NCBI RefSeq assembly: GCF_008364825.1
Contig: NZ_VTTO01000022.1
Coordinates: 1 to 64,000, forward strand
Length of the DNA stretch: 64,000 bases
Origin: Azospirillum sp. B21
GTDB taxonomy: Bacteria > Pseudomonadota > Alphaproteobacteria > Azospirillales > Azospirillaceae
Direction: 5' to 3'
Shown here piece after piece: positions 27,559 through 35,704 of the stretch. A model generated the notes under the pieces. That model did not search any database, was not told where the DNA came from, and was given only the letters and a program-made list of their open reading frames with translations. The translations under genes were made by a program, and so were the position numbers. The stretch's first letter is position 1, and each line of letters begins with the position of its first letter.

Positions 27559-28935
27559 TCACGCCTCGCCGATCTTCGTGCCGAGCCCGTTCATCAACCC
27601 GACGAAGCCGGGGAAGCTGGTGTCGATGAAGGCGCCGTCGTCGACCGAAATCGGCTGCTCCGACGCCATGCCCAGCACCAGGAAGCTCATGGCGATGCGG
27701 TGGTCCATGGCGGTGAGGACGGTGGCGCCGCCCTTCGGCCCTTTGCCCGTGCCCCCGGTGCCGTGCACCGTCAGGCTGTCGTCGGCGCCGACCTCCACCG
27801 ACACGCCGCAGCGGGTCAGCCCTTCCGCCACCATGGCGAGGCGGTCGCTCTCCTTCACCCGCAGTTCCTTCAGGCCCAGCATGACCGTGGTGCCCTCGGC
27901 ACAGGCGGCGGCGGCGGCCAGGACCGGATATTCGTCGATCATGCTCGGCGCGCGGTCGGCCGGCACCACCACGCCCTTAAGGGCGCTGTGCTTCACCCGC
28001 AGGTCGGCCACCGGCTCGCCCGCCTGGTCGCGGCGGTTCTCGAAGGCGATATCGGCGCCCATCTCCACCAACGTGTCATAGAGGCCGGTGCGGCGCGGGT
28101 TCATGCCGACGTCGTTCAGCAGCAGTTCCGAGCCCGGACGCAGCAGGGCGGCGACCGCCGGGAAGGCGGCGCTGCTGGGATCGGCCGGCACATGGATGGT
28201 GCGGCCGGTCAGCTCCGGCTGGCCGACGACGGTGACGGCCAGTGCGCCGTCCTCCAGCCGCTCGGTCGTCACGGTGGCGCCGAAATGGCGCAGCATCAGT
28301 TCGGTGTGGTCGCGCGTCGGCTCCGCCTCGATCACCGTGGTGGCGCCGGCGGTGTTGAGCCCGGCCAGCAGGATCGCCGACTTCACCTGGGCCGACGCCA
28401 CCGGTAGCCGGTAGGTGATCGGGACCAGATCGCCGCTGCCGACCACGGTCAGCGGCAGCCGGCCGCCGGACCGCCCGACGAAGCGGGCGCCCATCTCCTC
28501 CAGCGGCTTGGTGACGCGGGCCATCGGCCGCTTGTTCAGCGAGGCGTCGCCGGTGAAGACGCAGGTGATCGGGTGGGCGGCGACCAGCCCCATCAGCAGG
28601 CGGGCGGCGGTGCCGCTGTTGCCCATGTCGAGAACCTGCGCCGGCTCCTGCAGCGCGCCCAGCCCGACGCCGCGCACGCGCCAGACGCCCGCGGCATCGC
28701 GCTCCGCCTGGGCGCCCAGCAGGCGCATGGCCGCCGCGGTGTGCAGGACGTCCTCTCCCTCCAGCAGGCCGTGGATCACCGTCTCGCCCACGGCGATGGC
28801 GCCCAGCATCAGCGACCGGTGCGAGATCGACTTGTCGCCGGGCACGCGGATGCTGCCCTGGATCGCGCCGGTGGCGGCGGAGCGTAGCGGCTTCACCTGC
28901 GTGACGGGGGGCTGGGTGACGGGGGCCTGCGTCAT
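27559..28935 (-). CDS. aroA: 3-phosphoshikimate 1-carboxyvinyltransferase (EPSP synthase)
   Basis: The sixth step of the shikimate pathway joins PEP to shikimate-3-phosphate. The product has 458 residues. Motifs are [46 protein letters not shown] and [17 protein letters not shown]. Glyphosate-relevant residues are of the class II style (NSGTAAR with SLNKRPM). The start MTQAPVTQP at 28935 is preferred; the open frame to 28989 is an extension. It leads the aroA-cmk-rpsA operon. Confidence 0.96.
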   Translation of the reverse strand: MTQAPVTQPPVTQVKPLRSAATGAIQGSIRVPGDKSISHRSLMLGAIAVGETVIHGLLEGEDVLHTAAAMRLLGAQAERDAAGVWRVRGVGLGALQEPAQVLDMGNSGTAARLLMGLVAAHPITCVFTGDASLNKRPMARVTKPLEEMGARFVGRSGGRLPLTVVGSGDLVPITYRLPVASAQVKSAILLAGLNTAGATTVIEAEPTRDHTELMLRHFGATVTTERLEDGALAVTVVGQPELTGRTIHVPADPSSAAFPAVAALLRPGSELLLNDVGMNPRRTGLYDTLVEMGADIAFENRRDQAGEPVADLRVKHSALKGVVVPADRAPSMIDEYPVLAAAAACAEGTTVMLGLKELRVKESDRLAMVAEGLTRCGVSVEVGADDSLTVHGTGGTGKGPKGGATVLTAMDHRIAMSFLVLGMASEQPISVDDGAFIDTSFPGFVGLMNGLGTKIGEA

Positions 28936-29053
28936 GGGACGGGTCCTTCGGATCGGAGCGGGAAGCGGTTGTGGCCGCGTTCCTATCACAGCCCCCGTCG
29001 TGATGCGAGAGGGCCGGACTCCCCCCTCCTCCCCTCCCGATGCCGGCCGGGCA

Positions 29054-29131
29054 CAAATGAAAAGAGGCCGCCCGAAGGCGGCCCCGAGTTCAAGGAGGAA
29101 ACCAAATGGAGGAGTTGCACGATGTGCAGGT
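29054..29131 (-). ncRNA. Candidate anti-Shine-Dalgarno small RNA A
   Basis: On the minus strand there is a small 5' hairpin (UGCAC-AUC-GUGCA, 29128-29116) and then an unpaired segment with CUCCUCC and GUUUCCUCCUU. A GC-rich terminator stem GGCCGCC/GGCGGCC with a UUCG loop follows (29083-29066), then UCUUUUCAUUU. The order is the same as in candidate B at 35270. CCUCC-bearing sRNAs such as alpha-r14/suhB and CcsR are known in alphaproteobacteria. The promoter is not clear; CTAGAA at 29140-29135 may be the -10. The 5' end is inferred. Confidence 0.6.
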
Positions 29132-29329
29132 CCGTTCTAGCCAGTTATGGTTAACGCCCTGTAAAGGCAACCCCTGTCCGACCGGGATACCTCTTTCCCG
29201 CGTTCCCTGCGCACCGGCGGCATCCGGCCGCGCCGCCGTTCCGGCATCTTTTTTTTGACAAGCGCCTCTGGCCGTGGCAAAGGGCGCCTCTTGAGAACAC
29301 CCCTGATTTTTGTGACGGAGGACACTGGC

Positions 29330-29719
29330 GTGGCCAAACCCGAATGGGGCGTCAAGCGCATCTGCCCGAGCTGTGGCGCTCGCTATTACGACATGCGCAA
29401 GGACCCGCCGGTCTGCCCGAGCTGCGGTGCGCAATTCGATCCCGAAGCCCTGCTGAAGTCCCGCAAGGCCCGCCCGGCCCCGGCCGACGACACCAAGAAG
29501 GTGGCGGTGGTGGCCGAAGACGAGGAGGAGGCCGAGACCGAGGCCGAGACTCCGGAACTCGAGGATGTCGAGGACGACATGTCCGTCGAGGACATCGAGG
29601 AGACCGACGACACTGCCGACGATGAGGACGATGTCCTGATCGAGGACACGTCGGAGCTGGGCGAGGACGACATGGACGAGGTCGTCGACGTCGAGGGCGA
29701 GGACGAGGAGGAGCGCTGA
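29330..29719 (+). CDS. TIGR02300 / FYDLN-acid family protein
   Basis: The protein has 129 residues. The N-terminus carries a zinc-ribbon-like pair of CPSCGA knuckles around the family motif: CPSCGARYYDMRKDPPVCPSCG. The rest is an extreme acidic tail of Asp/Glu. The family is conserved in Alphaproteobacteria and of unknown function. The GTG at 29330 is chosen because it has GGAGG at 29317-29321 and the family begins VAKPEWGVKRICP; the ATG at 29255 is upstream of any similarity. It lies upstream of tRNA-Ala. Confidence 0.9.
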   Translation: MAKPEWGVKRICPSCGARYYDMRKDPPVCPSCGAQFDPEALLKSRKARPAPADDTKKVAVVAEDEEEAETEAETPELEDVEDDMSVEDIEETDDTADDEDDVLIEDTSELGEDDMDEVVDVEGEDEEER

Positions 29720-29805
29720 CCGGCGCCCTTCCCGGTGGGACGGGAGCGTTGTCGGGAGCGGCGGGGGTGCCGGTGAAAAAAAGCGCGAAACGGTCGATTT
29801 TCCGC

Positions 29806-29833
29806 TTGCATCACTCCGCCGCCTGACTATTAT
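29806..29833 (+). promoter_or_regulatory. Promoter of tRNA-Ala
   Basis: TTGCAT at 29806-29811 and TATTAT at 29828-29833 are separated by 16 bp, about 47 bp before the mature tRNA 5' end. Confidence 0.65.
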
Positions 29834-29879
29834 CCCGCTCCACCAAGGCCGGACGGAAACGACCGGCCCCCAGAGTTAA

Positions 29880-29955
<76 letters not shown>

Positions 29956-29963
29956 ATACACCG

Positions 29964-30000
29964 AAGGCTCGGCAGGCGACTGCCGGGCCTTTGTTGTTTT
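29964..30000 (+). terminator. Terminator of tRNA-Ala
   Basis: AAGGCTCGGCAG pairs with CTGCCGGGCCTT around GCGA and is followed by TGTTGTTTT, eight bases after the tRNA. Confidence 0.85.
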
Positions 30001-30071
30001 GGGCGTTCGCTTAACCGCTTTGCCTGGATGCCGGCCCGCCGCGCTTTGCAAATCGCCGAACGTCTCCGGCG

Positions 30072-30848
30072 TCACACCGTCAGCTTGAGCCGGTAGGTAT
30101 AGACGTCGCCGCGGAACAGCCCTTCCACATATTCGATCATGCGCTCGGCGGCGGTGTAGCTGCGCCGCTTGATCAGCAGGCAGGCGACCGGCTCGGTAAA
30201 ACCGAAGACCGCGCATTCCTGCGGCTGCGGCAGCGTCGCCTCGATCGTCTGGTCGCAGTGGGTCAGGGGGACGCCGCAATGCTCGCTGAGACAGGCATAG
30301 ACCGACCGCGACAGGTCGCAGTCGGCCAGGGCCGGGGCGGCATCCAGATCGTACCAGGCGGTTTCGCGCGACATCGGAATACCGTCGCCACGGCGGACCC
30401 GCACCAGCTTCAGAAACCGGGCGGTGGAGGGCAGCCCGAAGATCGAGGCGATGGACCGGTCGGTGACGGCCCGACAGTCCAGGATGTCCGACGACGGGGT
30501 CCGTCCCAGTTCGCGCATCTCCTCGGTGAAGCCTTTCAACCGGTCCATGCCGGAGTGGAGCCGCGGACCGTCACCCTGCACGATGAAGCCCAGCCGGCCA
30601 TGGGCGCTGATCAGCTTGCGGTGGCGCAGCATCTGATAGGCACGTTGCACCGTCGCCCGGCTGACGCCGAGACTTTCGGCCAATTGACGCTCCGCAGGCA
30701 GAGTCGTACCTGCAGGCACGCTCCCGTTCCCGATCAGCGCAAGCAGCTGCTCCTCGAGCTGCTGGTACAGCGGTCGCGCGGTGTCGTCGCGCAGCCTGAG
30801 CAGCGAATGCAGGGACGGCCTTGCTTCTGCGATTCCTTCCACGGTCAC
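30072..30848 (-). CDS. GntR-family regulator, HutC/UTRA type
   Basis: The protein has 258 residues. An N-terminal winged helix (PLYQQLEEQLLALIGNG, LPAERQLAESLGVSRATVQRAY) precedes a C-terminal UTRA effector domain (GLPSTARFLKLVRVRRGDGI, TAWYDLDAAPAL, ERMIEYVEGLFRGDVY). HutC-type members bind small metabolites such as sugar phosphates or urocanate. It is divergent from a PfkB sugar kinase with a 67-bp shared control region, so it probably regulates that kinase and itself. The GTG at 30848 follows AGAGG. The open frame continues far upstream to 31472 only as antisense to the kinase. Confidence 0.88.
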   Translation of the reverse strand: MTVEGIAEARPSLHSLLRLRDDTARPLYQQLEEQLLALIGNGSVPAGTTLPAERQLAESLGVSRATVQRAYQMLRHRKLISAHGRLGFIVQGDGPRLHSGMDRLKGFTEEMRELGRTPSSDILDCRAVTDRSIASIFGLPSTARFLKLVRVRRGDGIPMSRETAWYDLDAAPALADCDLSRSVYACLSEHCGVPLTHCDQTIEATLPQPQECAVFGFTEPVACLLIKRRSYTAAERMIEYVEGLFRGDVYTYRLKLTV

Positions 30849-30915
30849 GTCGTTGGCCTCTTGTGGAGAGATGACCCGGTTCGGCACAGCGAAACCCCAT
30901 CTGACGGAGGCCAAC

Positions 30916-31902
30916 ATGGCGGCAGCCCGACTGGATGAGAACATGTTTCTCTTCGTTCTGGGGAGCTTCGTGATTGCCTGTTCCGCAAAGGTTGACCGCT
31001 TCCCGCAGCCCGGCGAGTCGCTGCGCGCGAACGCCTTCACGGCTGAGGCCGGCGGCAAGGGGCTGAACCTCGCCCTCGGCGCCCATCGGCTGGGTGTTGC
31101 GGTGGATGGCCTGTTCGCCGTCGGCGAGGATCCGTTCGGCCAGCTTGCCGCCCAGGCCTTGGCCGACGCCGGGCTGTCGCCGGCCATGATCCGCCGCTGT
31201 CCGGGGGCGACCGGCGCCGGGATCGGCTTCACCGACGGCGCGGGCGAGAACTGCCTTGCCGTCTTTCCCGGCGCCAACCGGCTGTTGACGGCGGAGCATG
31301 TCCGCAATGCCGCCGCATTGCCGCACGCGTCCCTGGTTCTGGCCCAGTTCGAAATCGATGACCCGCCCATCGCCGAAGCCTTCGCGCTCGCCCGTGCGGC
31401 CGGAGTCCGGACCTTGCTCAATCCCTCGCCATTCCGCGCCCTGCCCGCAAACCTGCTGTCGCACACCGACATCCTGGTGGTGAATGCGGTGGAGGCCGTT
31501 CAGCTGGCGCAGTCCCTTGGCCTGCGGCCCGGCTCCGACACCGATCCGGTGCCGGACGCGGCTGCGCTGGCCAACCCGCTGCTGGAGCACGGTCCCGGAT
31601 TGGTCGTGGTCACGCTGGGCGGACGCGGCGCGGTCGCCTGCCGGCCGGAGCATCCACCGCTGCACCAGCCGGCTTTCGCGGTCGATGCCGTCGACACGCT
31701 GGGTGCCGGCGACGCGTTCACCGCCGGGCTGGCCGCCGGGCTGGTGCAGGGCCGGCCGTTGGAGAAATGTCTTGAGCGCGCCGCCGCCTGCGGGGCGATC
31801 GTCGCCGGGCGGATCGGCGTCTTCGATGCGCTGCCCACCGCCGGCGAGCTCGACAGATTCCTGGCCGGCGCAAGTCGGAAAACGCCGGGCACGCAAGGGT
31901 GA
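30916..31902 (+). CDS. PfkB-family (ribokinase-like) carbohydrate kinase
   Basis: The protein has 328 residues. The N-terminal PfkB signature is AEAGGKGLNLALGAHRLG, and the C-terminal ATP/anion-hole signature is DAVDTLGAGDAFTAGLAAGL with the catalytic Asp in GAGD. Sequence style is that of ribokinase (FVLGSFVIACSAKVDRFPQPGE), but the sugar is uncertain. The start has CGGAGG five bases upstream. It is controlled presumably by the divergent GntR/UTRA regulator. No transporter or isomerase lies next to it. Confidence 0.87.
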   Translation: MAAARLDENMFLFVLGSFVIACSAKVDRFPQPGESLRANAFTAEAGGKGLNLALGAHRLGVAVDGLFAVGEDPFGQLAAQALADAGLSPAMIRRCPGATGAGIGFTDGAGENCLAVFPGANRLLTAEHVRNAAALPHASLVLAQFEIDDPPIAEAFALARAAGVRTLLNPSPFRALPANLLSHTDILVVNAVEAVQLAQSLGLRPGSDTDPVPDAAALANPLLEHGPGLVVVTLGGRGAVACRPEHPPLHQPAFAVDAVDTLGAGDAFTAGLAAGLVQGRPLEKCLERAAACGAIVAGRIGVFDALPTAGELDRFLAGASRKTPGTQG

Positions 31903-31949
31903 CGCCATCACCGAATCCGGTCGGCTCATACCACCCACGACCATTTGTT

Positions 31950-31986
31950 TTTGGACTGTTTTTGGACCTACCATAAACAATCCAAA
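31950..31986. promoter_or_regulatory. Inverted-repeat operator candidate before the LuxR-type gene
   Basis: TTTGGACTGTTTTTGG and CCATAAACAATCCAAA are 16-bp arms around a 5-bp centre and agree at 14 of 16 positions. This A+T-rich dyad is 50 bp before the start at 32036 and stands out in G+C-rich DNA. Confidence 0.6.
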
Positions 31987-32035
31987 TACGCGCCGGCCCA
32001 TGTCCTTTCTTCGCGGGCCGGAGGGAGGTCCGCCA

Positions 32036-32740
32036 ATGATCGGTCTCGCCGCTCACTCCGCGTCCAATTCACCGGCGGCCATGTCTGCGGTTCCGGCTTC
32101 CCGCTCCTTTCACGGCATCGCTGGCTCGCCGATGTTCGCCTGGCTGGTCGACCGGTTCGACCTTGCCGTCCTGCTGGTCGATGCCGAAACCCGACTGCTT
32201 TTCGCCAACCGCGCGGCAGAGGAACTGCTTCAGGCCGGACAGGTTCTGCGGCTGCGCAACGGCATCGTGGAAGTCGCCTGCCGGTCCGAGAACCGGGCCT
32301 TTCGCGATGCCATCGCAACCTGCCTCCGGCGGGTGGGGGACGGCATCGAGCAAGGCGATACTGCCTTGCCGATCATACTCGGTCGCGGACCGGCGCCGCT
32401 GTCCGGCTGCGTGGCGGCCCTGCCGGCCGACCTGTGCGGGATCGGACAGGGAAAGGCCGTGGCCTCGCTGTTTCTAGTCGATCCGCAGGGTTGGCACCGC
32501 CCGTCCATGACGCAGCTTCAGGCTTGCTTCGGACTGACGCCAGCCGAAGCGGCCCTGGCCCTGGAGATCCTCGTCGGCGACGGGCTGCAGGCCTGCGCCG
32601 GACGGCTTGGGATTTCCCAGACGACCGCCCGCACCCATCTGGGCCACGTATTCGAGAAGACCGGCACCAGACGCCAGGCCGAACTGGTGCGCCTGCTGTT
32701 GGGCACCCGCCTGCCGCTCCGGCTCGCTCCGCTCCGATAG
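32036..32740 (+). CDS. LuxR-type helix-turn-helix regulator with PAS-like N-terminus
   Basis: The protein has 234 residues. The N-terminal half has a PAS-like start (DRFDLAVLLVDAETRLLFANRAAEELL). The C-terminus is a GerE/LuxR HTH (LTPAEAALALEILVGDGLQ, GRLGISQTTARTHLGHVFEK, TGTRRQAELVRLLL). There is no receiver Asp pocket, so it is probably a one-component sensor. GGGAGG at 32023-32028 fixes the ATG at 32036. A strong inverted repeat upstream may be its own operator. The target genes are unknown. Confidence 0.83.
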   Translation: MIGLAAHSASNSPAAMSAVPASRSFHGIAGSPMFAWLVDRFDLAVLLVDAETRLLFANRAAEELLQAGQVLRLRNGIVEVACRSENRAFRDAIATCLRRVGDGIEQGDTALPIILGRGPAPLSGCVAALPADLCGIGQGKAVASLFLVDPQGWHRPSMTQLQACFGLTPAEAALALEILVGDGLQACAGRLGISQTTARTHLGHVFEKTGTRRQAELVRLLLGTRLPLRLAPLR

Positions 32741-32888
32741 GCACCGGCCGACGGCACCGATATCCGATCGGATGCCCGATCCTCCAGAAGGTCATGCCTC
32801 CTGCGTTCGTACGATGCACCGCCGCCATTGCCTTGCAACGCTTGGTCCCGGCGATCCCGAAAGGACCGCAGAATGTTGGGAGGCAGAC

Positions 32889-33227
32889 ATGGACGCGAAC
32901 TGGTCGGCTATCGCCCGCTCGGCACTGGTCGGACTTCTGCTGCCGGTTGCCATCGGGCTGGCGGGAGGGGCCGCCGCGGACGAGACGGCGGCAGGCGCGC
33001 AGATGGCGGCCACGCCGCCGGCAGAAAGGCCCCTCGCCCTCGACCCGGAAAAGGACACCATCGCATTGGAGCCCCGCCAGGGCGTTACCCCCACCGCCAA
33101 TGGACTGGCGGTCCGGCGGGATGACGCTTCCTTGGCCGGCTCGGTGCGCGTCGGCCAGGGGCTGCGCCCCGACGGTACCGAACTGGTACCGAGCGAGGTG
33201 TCCCGTCCCTGGCTGATCCGGCAGTAG
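32889..33227 (+). CDS. Small secreted protein of unknown function, 112 aa
   Basis: A clear signal peptide (SALVGLLLPVAIGLAGGAAA, cleavage likely after AAA) precedes a mature chain of about 80 residues. The mature chain is rich in charged residues and Pro and belongs to no family I recognise. GGAGG just upstream of the ATG at 32889 supports this start over a longer frame. It is followed 34 bases later by a LysE-type exporter in the same direction and may share its transcript. Confidence 0.65.
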   Translation: MDANWSAIARSALVGLLLPVAIGLAGGAAADETAAGAQMAATPPAERPLALDPEKDTIALEPRQGVTPTANGLAVRRDDASLAGSVRVGQGLRPDGTELVPSEVSRPWLIRQ

Positions 33228-33261
33228 TGCAAAGGCGGAGGACCGGGCGCGGACCCAGGCC

Positions 33262-33879
33262 ATGGACGGGCTGCTCACCGGGATGATCCTGGGATTGACC
33301 ATCGCGGCACCGATCGGCCCGATGGGACTGCTGTGCATCGAGCGGACGCTGACGGAAGGTGCGCGCAACGGCTTTGCCGCCGGGCTGGGTGCGGCGACCG
33401 TCCACATGGTCTATGCCGGTCTGACCACCGTGGGAATTGTCCGGCTGCTGCCGCCGAACAGCGTCTGGCCCCTGTATGGACGGGTTGCCGCCGCCGGTTT
33501 CCTGTTGTGGCTCGGCTGGCGCCTGCTGTCGCGCGGAATGGGGCGGACGGTGGATGTTGCCGCCGGCCCGCGCGGTGCCTTCGGCAGCTATGCCGCGGCC
33601 GTCGCCTTGACCATGAGCAACCCGGTCACCCTGTCCTTCTTCCTGGTGCTGACCCCCTCCGTGACCGGGGAGGCACGGCTGCAACCCGGCTGGACGGAGT
33701 CCCTGCCCTTGCCGCTCGGCGTGTTCATCGGATCGTCGCTGTGGTGGCTGCTGCTGAGCGGTGCGGTCGGGCTGGTGCGTGCCCGCGTCACTGCACGGAC
33801 CGTCAGCCGGTTCAACCAGACCTGCGGCCTCGCCATCGTGGTCATGGCGCTGGTCATTGCCGTCATGCCGGCCACCTGA
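33262..33879 (+). CDS. LysE/RhtB-family exporter
   Basis: The protein has 205 residues and about six hydrophobic segments. The LysE-type opening LLTGMILGLTIAAPIGPMGL carries the conserved GxxxGP-like APIGP, and a second APIGP-type region is SNPVTLSFFLVL. The family exports amino acids or small metabolites by proton exchange. The substrate cannot be told. The Shine-Dalgarno spacing is poor (GGAGGA about 20 bases upstream). Confidence 0.85.
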   Translation: MDGLLTGMILGLTIAAPIGPMGLLCIERTLTEGARNGFAAGLGAATVHMVYAGLTTVGIVRLLPPNSVWPLYGRVAAAGFLLWLGWRLLSRGMGRTVDVAAGPRGAFGSYAAAVALTMSNPVTLSFFLVLTPSVTGEARLQPGWTESLPLPLGVFIGSSLWWLLLSGAVGLVRARVTARTVSRFNQTCGLAIVVMALVIAVMPAT

Positions 33880-33889
33880 CCCCAAAACG

Positions 33890-33937
33890 GCACCCAAAAC
33901 GGCGAAGGCCGCGAACCCGTTCCGGTTCGCGGCCTTC
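33890..33937 (-). terminator. Terminator of tRNA-Val (may also end lysE-like mRNA)
   Basis: The perfect 14-bp stem GAAGGCCGCGAACC/GGTTCGCGGCCTTC has a six-base loop (33904-33937). On the minus strand it is followed by GCCGTTTTGGG and a second TTTT. It is four bases from the tRNA 3' end. Confidence 0.8.
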
Positions 33938-33941
33938 AGAA

Positions 33942-34016
33942 TGGTGGGCGGTACTGGGATTGAACCAGTGACCCCTACGATGTCAACGTAGTGCTCTCCC
34001 GCTGAGCTAACCGCCC
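33942..34016 (-). tRNA. tRNA-Val(GAC)
   Basis: A complete 75-nt cloverleaf lies on the minus strand. The acceptor is GGGCGGU/ACCGCCC, the D arm GCUC/GAGC, the anticodon stem CUACG/CGUAG with loop UUGACAU, and the T arm ACUGG-UUCAAUC-CCAGU. CCA is encoded. The anticodon is GAC, complementary to 33982-33984. Confidence 0.97.
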
Positions 34017-34070
34017 ACTGTATCGACCGGCGGAGAAGCGCGTGGCGTCGTTCCGTCCGGCGTGGGCGGG

Positions 34071-34099
34071 TGTATACCGACCTCGACGCGGACGCGCAA
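34071..34099 (-). promoter_or_regulatory. Promoter of tRNA-Val
   Basis: The minus strand reads TTGCGC, 17 bp, TATACA, placed about 55 bp before the tRNA 5' end. Confidence 0.65.
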
Positions 34100-34197
34100 G
34101 CCCTTTCATGAGCCCTCGCGCTTTTTTTGTCGGACGGCGGCAGGGCGGCGGGGGTTCCCGTGACAAAAGGCCCCGGTGTCCATTACATCATTGAACC

Positions 34198-35139
34198 ATG
34201 GACGCCTCCTTCGACGCGCAACGCGACGCCGGTGCCGGTGCCGGTGCCGGTCCGGCCATTCCGGCGGCGGACGCCCCGGCCTTCGAGATTCTGGCCCCGC
34301 AGAGCCAGAGGCTGCCGCTCGTCCTGGCGTCGCCGCACAGCGGAAACGCCTATTCCGCAGCCTTCCTCGCCTCGTCCCGGCTGGATGCCCGCGCGCTGCG
34401 CAAGTCCGAGGACTGTTTCGTCGACGAGATCTTCGCCTTCGCCCCTGGCTTCGGCGTGCCGCTGATCCGCGCCCTGTTCCCGCGCGCCTATCTGGACGTC
34501 AACCGCGAAGCCTACGAACTGGACCCGGAGATGTTCGCCGATCCGCTGCCGGCCTACGTCAACACCCGCTCGCCCAGGGTGGCGGCAGGGCTGGGCACCA
34601 TCGCCCGCGTGGTCGCCAACGGCGAGGACATCTACCGGGGCAAGCTACGCTTCGCCGAGGCGCTGGACCGCGTCAGCCGCTGCTACACCCCCTACCACAA
34701 TGCCCTGCGCCGGCTGGTGGACGACACCCGCGACGCCTTCGGCCACGCCCTGCTGATCGATTGCCATTCGATGCCGTCGGCCGGCACCGCCACCACCGGG
34801 AAAGGCAGCGGTCGGGGCGGCAACCATCCCGAGATCGTGCTGGGCGACTGTTACGGCAACGCCTGCGCGCCTGCGGTGATCGACGCGGCGGAGGAGTTCC
34901 TGCGCGGGCTCGGCTATGCCGTCAGCCGCAACAACCCCTATGCCGGCGGCTACACCACCCGCCATTACGGCCGGCCGCGCCAGGGCATCCACGCCCTGCA
35001 GATCGAGATCGCCCGCGACCTCTACATGGACGAGGCGGCCCTGACCCGCCTGCCCTACCTGAACGTGCTGGCCCGCCACATGACCGAACTGGTCGACACG
35101 CTGGGCCTGCTGCCGCCCAACGGCCTGGGACCGCGCTGA
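34198..35139 (+). CDS. N-formylglutamate amidohydrolase family protein
   Basis: The protein has 313 residues. The family motifs are LVLASPHSGNAY, SEDCFVDEIFAFAPGFGVP, LIDCHSMPS, GDCYGNACAP and HALQIEIARDLYMDE. HSG, DCHS and QIE contain the likely zinc and catalytic residues. HutG2-type enzymes release formate and glutamate in histidine degradation, but this stand-alone copy could act on another N-acyl amino acid. A (GCCGGT)4 run near the start (34228-34251) encodes GAGAGAG. No strong ribosome site is seen. Confidence 0.88.
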   Translation: MDASFDAQRDAGAGAGAGPAIPAADAPAFEILAPQSQRLPLVLASPHSGNAYSAAFLASSRLDARALRKSEDCFVDEIFAFAPGFGVPLIRALFPRAYLDVNREAYELDPEMFADPLPAYVNTRSPRVAAGLGTIARVVANGEDIYRGKLRFAEALDRVSRCYTPYHNALRRLVDDTRDAFGHALLIDCHSMPSAGTATTGKGSGRGGNHPEIVLGDCYGNACAPAVIDAAEEFLRGLGYAVSRNNPYAGGYTTRHYGRPRQGIHALQIEIARDLYMDEAALTRLPYLNVLARHMTELVDTLGLLPPNGLGPR

Positions 35140-35269
35140 CACCGCCGGTCCCGCATCCACAATTTTGGAGCCGCTTTAGGGCCATTGCCCCGCCCCTGCC
35201 ACAGTTTCCCGCTATCACGTCAATGGCCAAGCTTCCGCTTGCGAACGGTCCGCAGCCCTGGCTTCGCGC

Positions 35270-35372
35270 AAAAAAAGGGCCGCGGGCGAACCCGCGGCCT
35301 TCAGTCTAGGGAGGAAACGCCCAAGAAGTGCGTTACGCCAACGTCCACGCCGAGGCGCGACCGTTGCCGCAC
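35270..35372 (-). ncRNA. Candidate anti-Shine-Dalgarno small RNA B
   Basis: On the minus strand a good promoter (TTGAAG, 17 bp, CATATT; 35406-35378) starts an RNA of about 103 nt. Its 5' hairpin pairs GUGCG/CGCAC and CAACG/CGUUG. A single-stranded UUCUUGGGCGUUUCCUCCCU follows, with the anti-Shine-Dalgarno core GUUUCCUCCC at 35318-35309. A perfect terminator stem GGCCGCGGG/CCCGCGGCC with a UUCG loop and U7 ends it. No protein is encoded. The architecture matches candidate A at 29054. Confidence 0.75.
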
Positions 35373-35377
35373 TGCAC

Positions 35378-35406
35378 AATATGAACGCGCCCCCGGCCGG
35401 CTTCAA
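35378..35406 (-). promoter_or_regulatory. Promoter of small RNA B
   Basis: The minus strand reads TTGAAG (35406-35401), a 17-bp spacer and CATATT (35383-35378). The predicted start is near 35372. Confidence 0.6.
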
Positions 35407-35587
35407 GAGCAAAAAGAATTTCTCATGCATTACATCATGTTAACCTGCGAGAGAGGTATCGCGAAGCGGATAGCGCACAGGACCGTTCGCTGCATTGCAG
35501 CATGACCCTTCGTGCAAGGGCATGACCGAAGGGGCAGGAGGCAGCGGGACCTTTGGACCGGTGTCTTGAGCTTGACGGCCGGCGCCC

Positions 35588-35612
35588 GGAACCAAGCCCG
35601 CCGACGGTCGTT
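35588..35612 (+). promoter_or_regulatory. EcfG-type (general stress response) promoter of otsA
   Basis: GGAAC at 35588-35592, a 16-bp spacer and CGTT at 35609-35612 match the alphaproteobacterial EcfG/SigT consensus GGAAC-N16-CGTT. It lies 92 bp upstream of the otsA GTG. Trehalose synthesis is a typical member of that regulon. Confidence 0.65.
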
Positions 35613-35704
35613 TCAGAGTGGTCCAATGCCGGGTATCTGCCAAAGACGGTCCGGTTTGCGGGCTGCGGAACGCCCTGCCGGCGGCCAATAAGGAGAAGAA
35701 GATC

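Noticed and set aside
29106-29258. A plus-strand 50-codon frame with a perfect AAGGAGG and ATG
   Set aside because: The ribosome-site appearance is the reverse complement of the CCUCC motif of a minus-strand sRNA candidate; the peptide is low complexity and ends in a T-run.
30849-31472. N-terminal extension of the GntR regulator by about 200 residues
   Set aside because: The extra part is antisense to the PfkB kinase and has no ribosome-binding site; the winged helix begins after 30848.
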